A stretch of 64,000 nucleotides of DNA, from NCBI GenBank assembly GCA_036346375.1, contig CM070508.1, forward strand, positions 37,282,862 through 37,346,861, read 5' to 3'. Below, one piece after another: positions 1 to 10,503 of the stretch. Both the position numbers and the translations under genes were made by a program. Position 1 is the stretch's first letter; each line of letters begins with the position of its first letter. The notes under the pieces are model-generated. The model saw only the letters and a program-made list of their open reading frames with translations, searched no databases and was not told the origin of the DNA. The DNA is from Guadua angustifolia. Lineage: Eukaryota > Streptophyta > Magnoliopsida > Poales > Poaceae.

Positions 1-566
1 CACAACAAAACCTAAATGTAAAAGAACAGTGGCGGCCACATATATAGCAGTGGCCAGGAGGTGTAGGGTAGCCAAAATAGCGGTGGCCACCAAAACCCTA
101 AGATACAAGGGCCTTGGGCCTAAAAGAAAGGTGGCGCAGCACCCGGGATTTTTGTCTCGTGAGATTGTTCTATAATTTCCTATCGCTCTAGGAGGAATTT
201 GGCTTTAGAACCAGATCCATTGGAAAGTTTATCTCGATACCTTTCAAACGGGTGGTCGCACACTGAAAACGGAGTCCGGGAGCCAGAGTTATGCCCATTT
301 GAAGTACTGCTGCCACTGAATGGCCGAACCGGACTCGGTGACGAATTGGGCTTGATCATGGGCCTTCCTTGGCGCGTGGGCTGTTGTGAGTGGATGTTCT
401 TGACATGCTGGTCTAGAAAAGGTGGGTGGAAAGGCCTTGCTTCCGGATTAAGCCCTCTAGGCGTCGTAGACGAAGTAGCGGTCGAAACAGTACTGTCAGG
501 GACGAAGTGGCGGTCGTAGGGGAAGAAAGGGCAACGGTTGTATCCTTGGTTGGGTTGTCCTCATCA
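1..566 (-). mobile_element. 3' LTR (partial) of CRM-like element 1
   Basis: On the minus strand an LTR begins with TGATGAGGACAACC at 566, directly after a purine-rich tract, and runs left out of the window, so its 3' end is not seen. A TATA-like ctatatatg lies on the minus strand near position 40-50. The beginning of the LTR stays in frame with the upstream polyprotein to a stop near 413, as in CRM/CRR elements whose C-terminus is encoded in the 3' LTR. It is a different LTR subtype from those at 21,280-22,201 and 36,784-37,712, sharing mainly the first bases. Confidence 0.75.
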
Positions 567-2649
567 TCCTCCCCTTCTTGAATTGGAGTCGTCCTCGACT
601 CCTTCTCATGTTCCTGCAAAATGTTAGTGACAACAGGAGACAAAGCAACAGATAATGGCAATGGTTCTATACTATCCATGTTATCTTGTGAGAGAACTTT
701 TGTAGCCAACAATACTTTACCCTTCAACTTAAGATCAGGTTTTTGAGCAACTGGTGTAGTTGAATGGGTTGATTTACTAGCTACACTTGGAATTCCAGTC
801 TCTTCTTTTTCTCTTTGAGCTCTTTTAACATCAATGTTTCTTAATTCTGTAGGGCTCATGGGTGTCAAAATAATCTTCTTTCCCTTATACAAGAAAGTAT
901 ACTCATTGGTCCTACCATGATGTGTAGCATCCATATCATAGATCCACGGTCTACCCAACAAAAGAGAACAAGCATCCATGGGTACAACATCGCAAACAAC
1001 ATTATCATGATAAGAACCAATCGAGATAGGTACTCGAACAGTTTTTGTTACCTGAACCTTACCAGTGGAATTGAGCCATTCAATTTCATACCGTTGAGGA
1101 AGTGGATTTGTAGGCAAGCCAAGCTTCTCGACCATGTCTACACTAGCAAGATTGTTGCAGCTACCTCCATCAACAACGACATGCACAGCGCGCTCATTCA
1201 CCACACACCTTGTCTGAAAGATAGTATGGCGTTGATTTTGTTCATCGCGCGCAAGCTGTGCGCTAAGTACACGTGTGACAACAAGAGCCGGATATTTCTT
1301 GGAGGCTGCAGAAGTGATAATCTCTTCTTCTGGCTCTGCAGTGTTAGTGGCAACAAGAGCATATTCATTTTCATCAATGTCACTAGCACTAGTGTACTCA
1401 CCATTTTCTCGAATGATTAGAGCACGTTGATTAGGGTAGTCTCGCATCACGTGCCCCATTCATTTGCATCGAAAGCATTGCGTTTCCCACGTTCGACCGG
1501 TGGAGGCAACTGAGGAAGCACTCTTGGCGGGTGCTTGAAGGGTGACTGACTTGTTTGCCTCTAGAATGCGTGATGGTGCCGAAGTAGTTGGAACAGCGGG
1601 TGTAGGTACACATCCAGGTATGGAAGATGATGCCTTGGTATGAATCTGGACCGATTTGGATGTGGAAGAGCCTCCAAGATTACCTCGCGTTGTCGATCGT
1701 CGACCCTGCACTTCCCTTTCTGCTTTCAAAGCAAGATGGTACAAACGAGTGATAGAATTGTATTCTTTATAATCAAGTATATCCTGTATCTCTCGGTTAA
1801 GCCCACCCAAAAACCTAGCCATTTTTGCATCTTCATTCTCTTCTAACCCATAGCGCAACATGCCAATTTGCAATTCCTGATAATATTCCTCAACCGTTTT
1901 ATCACCTTGATTAAAGCGCTGCATTTTATTCAATAACTCACGAGCATAGTATGTAGGAACAAATCTAGCCCTCATGACACGCTTCAACCCATCCCAAGTT
2001 GTAGGTACATCACGGTTGGCTCTACATAGTTCTTTCCACCAAATAGATGCAAAACCAGTAAATTCACTAGTGGCAGCATGAACCCTTCTACGCTCAGAGA
2101 AGTCATAGCAAGAAAATTTTGATCTACCGCCAACTCCCAATCTAGATAAACATCAGGATTATATGTACCATCAAAAGGAAACATAGTAAATTTCATTTTT
2201 GCCATAGAGTCATCACGTGCATCCCTTTGAGCATGCTGATTTCTAGCCATACCTTGTCTATTATTGCGGAGGTGACGATGAGCTCGGTCGTTGTGCATGT
2301 TCACCCTGTGGTCATCCTCGGTATCGGCGGCGTAGTTGTTCTACTCTTAATCCACCTCGTTTGAAGGAACAGGGACAACCGGTGGAGCGCCACGTTGGCC
2401 CAACGCATGACCAGCGGCACCATTGTTGGGGGCAGCACCTTGAAGAAGTTGTGCTAGCTGTGCTTGAAGCTCAGTGAGGGGTGCCAATTGCGCCTAAATC
2501 ACATCAAGAGTGTCACGGGTTCGCATCTCATACTGATTGTGCAACCTGTTGAAATGAGTGACCCAACGGTGTTCTTTGGGTGTAAGGAGGTCCTCATGTT
2601 CACTCCCACTGCCGACATTACTCCCATGATTGCTTGGAATACCTGCCAT
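413..2649 (-). pseudogene. Ty3/gypsy (CRM-like) gag-protease pseudogene without pol
   Basis: Retroelement capsid/nucleocapsid plus aspartic protease reading from ATG at 2,649 (MAG start shared with elements B and C). A gag core of the retrotransposon type (KFTM.PFDG.Y, WW, RARFVPTYY, EEYYQELQ) spans about 2,200-1,700. A CCHC zinc knuckle lies near 1,475-1,435 and a protease active site DGGSCNNLAS near 1,171, followed by LLGRPW. Lesions: stops at 2,494-2,496, 2,347-2,349 and 2,341-2,343, a frameshift near 2,115, and a TGA at 1,460-1,462 inside the zinc knuckle whose last Cys is also Tyr. After the protease linker VTNILQE the frame passes straight to the element's C-terminal tail ESRTTPIQ and into the LTR, ending at 413. 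Reverse transcriptase, RNase H and integrase are absent, so the element could only have moved with enzymes supplied in trans. It resembles the non-autonomous centromeric elements known in rice (noaCRR); that assignment is from memory of the family. Confidence 0.8.
567..580 (-). promoter_or_regulatory. Polypurine tract of element 1
   Basis: The minus strand reads caagaaggggagga immediately before the LTR start TGATGAGG. A purine run abutting TG of the 3' LTR is the plus-strand primer site for reverse transcription. The same tract occurs before the LTRs of elements B and C. Confidence 0.75.
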
Positions 2650-4172
2650 AGTTAGTAGAAGCAAAGAAACTTTACACCTTACGATCATTGCATCCGTCAA
2701 GTTGCACGAGTAAGCTAGTAAATGTCAACATTGGTCAGATTTCCTGAGGTCAGGTATATGCGCCATTGCTAGTGCGTCTTGTATGGTTGTATTGTTGCAC
2801 TCTGTTTGCGTATGGTTTGACCACTGGTTTAGTCTCAGTCAGTGTTAACGTTATCCATTGGTTGTATTTTGTCTAGTTCTTCTGATTCTCTTCTGTTCAC
2901 GCTCGTTTCAATCAATGACTCATTGTTTAATCGTTGCATTGTCTTGATTCTAGTTGTCACAGTTGTCGTCTGTATCTGGACTTCATGCAAGTACTTCAAT
3001 CGAACTCGTACTGGATCGTCCAGCATCTCTACGCTCGCGAAAATCGTGTCAAGCTCCACTCAGTGGACACATGACAATGAGCGTAACTCAGCACCAGGCT
3101 GAGAATCAGTTGTTCGTAGGATGAACCTCAGAGCTAGTGCTAGGGTACTATGGACCTGTTGGATCGCTAGTACTCGAGCATGATCGCACCTCACTGGCAT
3201 AGTGCCGAGACAGGCGTACCTTGGTGCAGGCGCAGTGTGATCCTCGTTGCAGCGGCAAGGTAGACGTATGAGACTTCAGACAGTACTTGCAAGTCACTGA
3301 GCTCGCATCAGAACAAGGATGAAGCGTCGCAATGGTAGATGACCTAGTAGCCAAGTCTGATCAAGAGTCATCGCAAGACTACAGAAACAGATAGACAAGG
3401 CAATGATGATACAGAATGATCAATCGTGTCAGTGGCAAGTTCATAACGGTCAAGGCTAGAAAGTACCAGAGGTCTACGAAGACTAACGTCGAAGACCGAA
3501 TAGGACGCATCAAGATAGTAGCAGTAATGAATAGTCTGAAGAACAGAGTGATACTGATGTAGCGCCATAGGCTAGTACAGACACGATGGGCGGATACTAT
3601 CAATTGAGGAGACTAGAACCTGAAGTGCGGCTGCAGACCTTGAATGCAATGCAAATACTGATACAGTTATGGCGCAATTTGCAGGCACCAGATGAGTTGG
3701 AGCCTGAGTGGGGACACAAGGTAGCGCACAAGTATCAAGTGATCTGGCGATAACGATATACTGCATGATGCATTGCATCTGGCGATGATTGGGCTGTCAT
3801 GCAATTATCTCAGTAACATGGGAGACATGGATTGCTATCCGATGGTAGTGTCGCACGATATCTCGATTCAGGTTGTTGCACGTCTGCAATGGCAAGCTGA
3901 GTTGACTGGATAGTTCATGGATGCATGTGATGCTCTGACAGCTCTATGGATGTGTCATGGCCTTGACAATTCTGATGTCAGTCTGACTTGTGCTTGAATT
4001 GGATAAGCATTGAGTAAGTATTATGATGTCATGTGACATCAGATTATGCGTGTGATCATTGATGGATCGTCTGATCTTGTCAAGATTTGATCCATGGTAG
4101 TGTATCCCATGATATCAATGAGTTCTAGAGTTCATATGTGTCAGTCATGATCTGAATTCAAGTCAAGCAACT
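2650..4172. other. Unassigned sequence upstream of element 1 gag
   Basis: No open frame with recognisable similarity, no PBS (TGGTATCAGAGC) on either strand and no 5' LTR of element 1. On the minus strand it occupies the place of the leader of element 1, so it may be that leader, joined at 4,177/4,178 to the truncated LTR of element B. The short ORFs here look like chance frames. Confidence 0.4.
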
Positions 4173-4177
4173 TGTAT
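4173..4177. repeat. Possible target duplication TGTAT, left side of element B
   Basis: TGTAT here matches TGTAT at 22,202-22,206, just outside the intact end of element B. On this left side the LTR is truncated, so the match may be chance (1 in 1,024). Confidence 0.35.
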
Positions 4178-4548
4178 GACGAGCAGATATTTCTATCCTG
4201 TACTCATGGGCCTCCAGAAGTTCTCTAGATCAAAAGTTATGAACATTTGAAGTTGATGCTGTCTGCGAGTCCGAATCTGACATGGACTTCCTTCAAGCCT
4301 CCGACTTGGATTCGAGCCTCTTTGCGCTTGGTGGCTCTTCTCCGTGGTTTCTAATAAGAATAACATGATCACAAGAATTAAATAGCATTCCAATCACTAA
4401 ATCATTAGTAGGAACACTTAGGAACGACTTCACCTGATAATTTAATTTGCGTGCACGAGCTCGAGTGAGTGATCCTTGTACAACAGGTTCATCTTGGGGA
4501 AGCATGGTTGTATGGGTGGTTGTATCTACTGTAGAGATGTCCTAATCA
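4178..4548 (-). mobile_element. Truncated 3' LTR of element B
   Basis: Matches the first ~370 bp of the complete LTR at 21,832-22,201 (minus orientation, starting TGATTAGGACATCTC). Homology stops abruptly at 4,178 and the remaining ~550 bp are absent. The LTR encodes the CRM-type tail TRARARKLNYQV and the EEPPSAKRLESKSEA segment (4,293-4,505). The first LTR codons contain TAG where related copies have GAG, so the polyprotein of B stops at the LTR boundary. Confidence 0.8.
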
Positions 4549-5975
4549 TCCTCCTCCTCTTGAATTGGAGTCGTCCTCGACTCAAGTTCATCCTCTTCAC
4601 CCAAGTTCGGCTTCAAATCAGCAACATTAAAAGAATCACTAACAACATAACGTGCAGGCAAATCAAGCTTGTATGCATTATCATTTATCTTAGCAATCAC
4701 TTTGAAAGGACCATCAGCTCTAGGCATCAATTTAGACTTGCGAAATTCAGGAAATCTATCCTTTCTTAAATGCAGCCAAACAAGATCTCCTGGTTCAAAA
4801 GTTAATTCCTTTCTACCTTGGCTAGCAGCAACTCTATATTTCTCATTCATGCGCTCTATGTTCTCTTTAGTATTCTCATGCAATTTTAGCACAAATTCGG
4901 CACGTTTGGAAGCATCAAAACTCACTTTTTCAGACAATGGTAATGGCAAAATATCAATTGGAGCACGAAGATTAAACCCATATACCACCTGAAAAGGACT
5001 CCTCTCGGTAGTAGAATGCAATGAACGATTATAGGCAAACTCCACATGAGGTAGGCACTCTTCCCACATCTTCAAATTCTTCTTCAAATTGGCTCGCAAC
5101 ATTGTGGATAATGTGCGATTAACGACTTCAGTTTGTCCATCAGTTTGGGGATGACATGTAGTAGAAAATAGCAGCTTGGTCCCCAATTTATTCCAAAGCG
5201 TTCTCCAAAAATAGCTCAAAAATTTAGCATCCCGATCGGAAACAATAGTAGATGGCATGCCATGTAGACGGACGATCTCCCTGAAAAATAAATCAGCAAT
5301 GTTTGTAGCATCATCGCTCTTATGACAAGGTATAAAATGCGCCATCTTTGAAAATCGATCAGCCACAACAAATATACTATCCCTCCCCCTCTTGGTCCTA
5401 GGCAGTCCTAAAACAAAGTCCATTGATATATCCTCCCAGGGGACACTAGGAACAGGAAGAGGCATATATAAACCATGTGGGTTCAGTCGAGACTTAGCTT
5501 TATTGCATATAGAGCAGCGAGACACATAGCGCTCCACGTTACGCCTCATCTTCGGCCAATAAAAATGGTTGGCCAACACATCCTCTGTTTTCTTCATGCC
5601 AAAGTGTCCCACAAGTCCTCCTCCATGTGCCTCCTGAAGCAACAACAAGCGAACAGAACCAGATGGAATACATAGTTTGTTAGCTCGAAATACAAATCCA
5701 TCATTGATAATGAATTTGTTCCATGCTTTTCCTTCTTGACAATGCATCAAAACATCGGTAAAATCAGCATCATGCACATATTGCTCCTTAATTGTTTCTA
5801 AACCAAAGATTTTAGAGTCAAGTTGTGACAACATGTTATATCTCCGAGACAAAGCATCAGTAATAACATTTTCCTTTCCCTTCTTGTGTTTTATGACATA
5901 AGGAAAAGACTCAATAAATTCAACCCATTTTGCATGTCTACGATTCAATTTACTTTGACTCCGAATATGCTTCAA
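4542..5975 (-). pseudogene. Element B RNase H C-terminus and integrase
   Basis: A 477-codon open stretch inside the broken pol of element B. It begins in the RNase H C-terminal part (VEFIESFPYVIKHKKGKENV, then DALSRR near residue 40). The integrase zinc-binding domain has H117, H124, C154 and C157. The catalytic triad is D186 (SMDFVLGLP), D247 (VSDRDAKF) and E283 (DGQTEVVNR), with exactly 35 residues between D247 and E283. The GPF/Y-like end (GPFKVIAKINDNAYKL, near 422-437) is followed by FNVADLKPNLGEEDE and the tail ESRTTPIQEEEDD, then a stop at the LTR start. This domain is open throughout and its catalytic residues are intact, but it has no functional upstream part, so no polyprotein can be made. 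Confidence 0.88.
4549..4562 (-). promoter_or_regulatory. Polypurine tract of element B
   Basis: Minus strand caagaggaggagga directly precedes the LTR start TGATTAGG. It has the same position and composition as the tracts of elements 1 and C. Confidence 0.7.
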
Positions 5976-6344
5976 AGATTCATGATCGAGAATGTATGGC
6001 TTAATTCTTTAGGCCATAAATAATGTTGCCAAATCTCTAAAGCTCGAACAAGTGCATATAGTTTCTTGTCATAAGTAGAATAGTTCAAATTAGGCCCGAC
6101 AATTTCTCCTTTGAAATAAGCAAGCTGGCTTACCTTCACGAATCGAATGCCCTAATTCCAATTCCACTAGCATCACCTCCGGTTCAAAAGTCTTACCAAA
6201 GTCTGGAAGTTGGAGCAGTGGGGCATGAGTCAACTTCTCCTTCAGCAAATTAAAGGCCTCTTCTTGTGTTTTGCCCCATTGGAAAGGAACGCCTTTCTTT
6301 GAAAGTTTATTCAAAGGTGCAGCAATGGTACTAAAATCTTTCAC
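5976..6344 (-). pseudogene. Element B RNase H remnant (frameshifted)
   Basis: Continuation of pol between RT and integrase. The minus strand reads KDFSTIAAPLNKLSKKG, FQWGKTQEEAFNLLKEKL and APLLQLPDFGKTFE, typical of the RT connection/RNase H region of Ty3/gypsy. After FEPEV the frame is lost; the next recognisable words (STYDKKLYALVRALE, WQHYLWPKE) are in another frame with a stop between. The region therefore carries at least two indels plus a small deletion. Confidence 0.75.
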
Positions 6345-7540
6345 AAAACGCGATAGAATCCAGCAAGCCCAAGAAAACTCCTCACTTGTGTGACCGTTTT
6401 AGGAGTTGGCCAACTCTGAATTGCTTCCACCTTGGCTTGATCAACTTCAATTCCCTGTGGAGTAACAACATAGCCAAAAAAAAGCAACTCGATCGGTGCA
6501 AAATGTGCACTTCTCAAGGTTACCAAACAAACGTGCATCTCATAAAACATCAAACACAGCACGCAAAAGAGCAAGATGTTCATCTAGTGATTTGCTATAG
6601 ATCAAGATATCATCAAAGTATACCACCATAAATCTACCAATGAAAGCACGTAAAACTTCATTCATTAATCTCATGAAATTGCTAGGTGCGTTAGTCAATC
6701 CAAAAGGCATCACTAACCACTCATATAAACCGAACTTAGTTTTAAATGCTGTTTTCCATTCATCACCTAATTTCATGCGGATTTGGTGGTAAGCACTACG
6801 CAAGTCAACCTTTGAGAACACCGTAGAGCCACTTAATTCATCAAGCATGTCATCCAACCTAGGGATAGGGTGGCGATATCTAATGGTTATGTTGTTGATT
6901 GCTCTACAATCCACACACATGCGCCAAGTTCCATCTTTTTTAGGCACTAAAATCACAGGCACAGCACAAGGACTAAGTGACTCGCGTATGTACCCTTTAT
7001 CAAGCAAGTCCTGGACTTGGCGCTGAATTTCTTTTGTCTCTTCTGGATTGGTCCTGTATGGTGCGCGGATGGGCAAAGAAGCACCTGGAATTAAGTCAAT
7101 CTGGTGCTCAATGCCGCGCACAGGTGGCAGCCCAGGTGGTACTTCCTTGGGAAAAACATCGTGATACTCCTGCAAAAGATTAGTGATGGCAGGAGGCATA
7201 GAAGAAGGTACATCCTCAAATGAAAACAAAGCATCTTTGCAAATTAAAGCATAACAAATAGAATCAGTAGCACTCAGTCTAATCATTTCAGATTTGGTAG
7301 CAAGAAAACTAGAACCCTTCAATTTTATTTCATTCTTGTTCACATGTTCAGATTTGGTTTCCCTCTTCCTATGTTGCTCAATTTCTTTTGCTACAATCTG
7401 ATTCTCAGTTGCATCATTCCCATGCGTCTTCTCTTTACTAGCCCTAGCAAGTTCATCTTTCAAAATAGCTTCAAGTGATATAGGATGCAACACAAGTTTT
7501 TTTCCTTTATGTATGAAAGAGTATTGATTGGTTCTACCAT
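6341..7540 (-). pseudogene. Element B protease end and reverse transcriptase
   Basis: The minus strand resumes element B at the left edge of element A with GRTNQYSF (end of protease). It then reads the linker PPAITNLLQEYHDVFP and the RT domain: GIEHQIDLIPGA, ILVPKKDGTWRMCVD, SKVDLRSAYHQIRM, VMPFGLTNAPSNFM and the catalytic YFDD at 6,620-6,609. A stop at 6,540-6,542 (after RAVFDVL), an indel in a run of nine A at about 6,474-6,482 and a frameshift near 6,352 break the thumb region (VVTPQGIEVD is readable in the new frame). The long open frame that starts at 7,643 is chimeric: its first 34 codons come from the LTR of element A. Confidence 0.88.
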
Positions 7541-7964
7541 TGTCGACGTTTGTTACCGACAATAATGAAAAGGGGGCTACGCGCTGGACCCAAACTCGAT
7601 GGTAGCACAAGAACACCCGATGTATACAGGTTCGGGCTCTCACGGTGGAGATAATACCCTAGTCCTGTGCTCTGGAATTATATGTGGCTAGCTGATTGCC
7701 GATGAGATGTTCTCTTCCCGTCCTCCCTCCTTCTCCCCCACCCCCCTTTATATAGCGGAGGAGGGCGGTTACAAGGGAGAGTCCTAATCAGTTACAAGGT
7801 GGAGATTATATCTCTTTCCTTATGCGTTTAATATGATAGCGGATAGGATTACAATTGTATCCTCCCTAAGCAGGGTCTGTTTCTATCTTCTGGGTTTCCT
7901 TGCTGCGCATGGCAGCCTGCCTCTTGGGCAATACCTATCTTTATGTATCCGGCTTGGCCTATCC
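7541..7964 (-). mobile_element. Element A 3' LTR, part 1
   Basis: Matches 18,153-18,530 along its length (from TGTCGACGTTTG). A minus-strand TATATAAA box lies at 7,754-7,747. The LTR continues at 13,590 beyond element C, which inserted after TATCC (7,960-7,964). Confidence 0.85.
7960..7964. repeat. Target-site duplication TATCC (left) of element C
   Basis: TATCC directly precedes the LTR start TGATGAGG at 7,965 and is repeated directly after the other LTR at 13,585-13,589. A 5-bp duplication is standard for Ty3/gypsy integrase. Confidence 0.9.
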
Positions 7965-9016
7965 TGATGAGGACATAGCTACGTCGGCTACACCCATGGC
8001 ATCAATGGTCAATGATCAACAAAAATCTCCTTATGATCAGCAACATTTGACCCATATAAAAGGACTAATTACCCGATCATACGCACAACAGCTAAATCAA
8101 CAGGTGAACTCGTTTCTTGTGATGCATAATTGTATTTTAATGGATGGACCACTACATAATAATGTGCTTGTACTTAGGAATCATGGATTAGAGCAGCAAA
8201 GATGTCATCCCTCGTCAATACAAGCTAAAGTACAAGCTATTCCCGAGATAGAAGCTGAAACGTCCACCCAGGAGCAGTCCATCTTCAACTGGCCATAACT
8301 TTTGCATGCGGAGTCCGTTCGGGATGAGTGAGTACTTGATTGAAAGATAATTTCGTGCTCTTTCCAATGAATCCTGCCTCATCATTAAATTCAGCTTGAG
8401 CCGGACGCAGCAAGCAAAACAATCCAGCGGTTTCAGACTCTTCGAATGCTGCGCCACCATTATTATTTGGATGCGTTCACATGTAATTAGAGGAGTGTGA
8501 AACCAATTCCTAGCACTCTTCGGGTGCTGCACCACCATTATTATTTCGATGTGTTCACATGTAATTATAGTGGTGTGAAACCAACTCCTAGCACTCTTCG
8601 GGTGCTGCGCCATATAATTAGAGTGGTGTGAAACCAACTCCTGGCAGCCATGTCCTTGGCTATATATAGGACAAACCCCCTATCTATCTCCTTACGTTTT
8701 GTTAAGTTTAGTTACCCCATGTATGGAACTATAACCTTGTTCTCCTGACTCGGCTAGAGCAGCAGTAAACAAGTTCAGAACCTCATTTCATATGTGTGCT
8801 TTATCCTTGTTCTTGCTAGTTCTTCGATTGCTTGCAAGAATAGACCTTTGTGGTCAGGTCATCCGGGCTTTTGGCACGGTTGATAACAACTAGGAGTGTG
8901 GTTTAGCGATTGCGGGCGCTTATCCTTGTGTGGTTCGTAGCCGGATCGTCAAAGTCATCCTCCGCCTAATCGAAGTTATCCCCTCACCGGAAGATCGGGC
9001 ACCCGTGTGCGCATCA
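7965..9016 (+). mobile_element. Element C 5' LTR
   Basis: Identical in length (1,052 bp) to 12,533-13,584. The first ~330 bp stay open (DEDIATS...LITRSYAQQLNQQVNSFL), a diverged form of the CRM LTR-encoded tail. A TATATATA box at 8,661-8,668 is followed by a ~350-bp transcribed part. It ends at the dinucleotide CA before the PBS. Confidence 0.92.
8435..8641 (+). repeat. Three tandem ~78-bp repeats in U3 of element C LTR
   Basis: Units start at 8,435, 8,512 and 8,590 with the core actcttcgggtgctgc...gtgtgaaaccaa; the third is shortened to about 52 bp. They lie just upstream of the TATA box, so they are placed like promoter-proximal enhancer repeats. The same three units are at about 13,003-13,209 in the other LTR. 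Confidence 0.8.
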
Positions 9017-9018
9017 TT

Positions 9019-9030
9019 TGGTATCAGAGC
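9019..9030 (+). promoter_or_regulatory. Primer binding site 1 (initiator Met tRNA) of element C
   Basis: TGGTATCAGAGC two bases after the LTR end is the standard plant LTR-element primer site complementary to the 3' end of initiator tRNA-Met. Its position next to the LTR makes this the functional one. Confidence 0.9.
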
Positions 9031-9314
9031 TAGGTCCCGAAACAAGAGGGTGGGAATGATAGTACCACCTTGCTTGTGGAGGGGAGAGAATACCACCTTA
9101 AAAGGGAGAGCAACCCTCCCCCCAACAGGCTAGTCTTTTGGGGGCCACATGGGACTCTTATGGCCTGGCTATGGCAGCCAAGGTGAGTATTCCCTCGTTG
9201 GGCCAAGGCCCACGCCCCTAGGCCAGTTGGGTAGTCCGCTCGCCGGGCGAGGCTCGTGCGCCATACGGCTGGGCCGTGAAGGGCACGTTGTGCACCCGGG
9301 AGGGATACATCAGT

Positions 9315-9326
9315 TGGTATCAGAGC
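9315..9326 (+). promoter_or_regulatory. PBS copy 2 of element C
   Basis: TGGTATCAGAGC, followed by taggtcccgaaac as in copy 1, 296 bp downstream of it. Confidence 0.85.
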
Positions 9327-9605
9327 TAGGTCCCGAAACTAGAGGGTGGGAATGATAGTGCCACCTTGCTTGTGGAGGGGAGAGAATACCACCTTAAAAG
9401 GAAGAGCAACCCTTCCCCCATCAGGCTAGTCTTTTGGGGGCCACATGGGACTCTTATGGCCTGGCTATGGTAGCCAAGGCGTGTATTCCCTCGTTGGGCC
9501 TTGGCCCAAGGCCCCTGGCGATTAGGCGATCCGCTTACGGGTGAGGCACGTCGCCCGTCTGGTGGGCATGAAAGGTGCGTTATGACCCGGGAGGGATGCA
9601 TCAGT

Positions 9606-9617
9606 TGGTATCAGAGC
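9606..9617 (+). promoter_or_regulatory. PBS copy 3 of element C
   Basis: TGGTATCAGAGC, 291 bp after copy 2. Downstream (caaccctatccc) it differs from copies 1 and 2, so this one leads into the leader. Confidence 0.85.
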
Positions 9618-10503
9618 AACCCTATCCCAACATCTATCCATAAAACCCAAAAAGAAACAACCCTATCTCGGCTTGAAAGATCCTCTTTCTGTAGCCGCCA
9701 CTAAAAATGCCATAACTCTCAATTTCCGCATCATTTTTGAATGAGACCAAAAGGATAAGTTTCCTCACTCAACCCAGCATATAGACGCCAATTTTTGTGC
9801 AAATCCATTCAGGGAGTAAAGAGTTTGGTGCGTTGCAATATGACCTAATTGCTGTCCCGAATTCTGCATCTGTGTGCACTTTCAAAATTCGTGAAAAATT
9901 CTCAGTTGCTTTTCAGAAAAGTTGCCCAAAAGAAAAGTTGTTGAAAAAGTAGTTAGGAAGAAAAAAAAAGAATCATTGAAAAAGAGGCATCTGACCAAAA
10001 GTTACGGTCAAAATACCAACCTGCTGTCTAGTGAACATAAATCAGCAAAATAGAAAGTTGGAATTCATCTTGTGCTCCCAAGTTGCAAATTGCAAATTCG
10101 TGAGTTTTGCTGTGCTTCTCACTTGTATCCACTGCCATATCATTGTTTTAGCCTAATTATCCATCCTTGTTTGATCAGCAACATAGGCTATTTGCTAGAC
10201 TCGAACACTTATTCAGTTTTATGCAAATTCTGAAATTGACTGATTGTTTCCCTTTGCTACTCAGTATAAAGCCTTTCCAAGCTCCACTTTCTACTAACCA
10301 TACAGGTGCTAAGGTTTACAATCGCTTTACTCACATTTGAGTTTGGTTTATCACGAACCAGCCACCGGATGCACCACTTGCTGCATTTGCAAGAATTGGT
10401 AAGAGCTTGGTGAAAAGCAAGAGAGTGACACTTGATCATTTCAGCAAGTAGTAGTGATAGGGAACTACATACCTCTTGTGTGTTTTCCTGTTTATCACTA
10501 ACA
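9618..10503 (+). other. Leader of element C between PBS and gag
   Basis: AT-rich, no supported ORF. It contains purine-rich stretches near 9,950-9,990. It corresponds to the 5' leader of the retrotransposon RNA, where dimerisation and packaging signals would lie; none can be recognised by eye. Confidence 0.6.

Larger units (their letters stand above)
9019..9605 (+). repeat. Two tandem ~294-bp copies including the PBS
   Basis: The segment from PBS 1 to just before PBS 2 (9,019-9,314, 296 bp) is repeated from PBS 2 to PBS 3 (9,315-9,605, 291 bp) with modest divergence. Both contain gtcccgaaac, gggtgggaatgatag, cttgtggaggggagagaata and ggctagtcttttgggggcca. This gives three PBS copies in a row. 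Confidence 0.88.

Noticed and set aside
917..1420. Plus-strand 167-codon ORF
   Set aside because: Antisense shadow of the gag-protease reading of element 1; no similarity or codon pattern of its own.
2650..4172. Host gene or 5' LTR of element 1
   Set aside because: No PBS, no TG...CA boundaries, no splice-supported frame and no similarity to the LTR at 1-566 could be seen.
4476..4992. Plus-strand ORFs opposite integrase
   Set aside because: Antisense shadows of the integrase reading of element B.
7965..8298. Separate coding gene at the start of the element C LTR (LITRSYAQQLNQQVNSFL)
   Set aside because: It is the LTR-encoded tail of CRM-type polyproteins and is repeated identically in the 3' LTR, so it was not listed as a gene.
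8215..8637. Minus-strand 140-codon ORF in the element C LTR (also at 12,783-13,205)
   Set aside because: It is created by the three tandem U3 repeats (repeated HPKSAR.WFHT) and has no counterpart domain.
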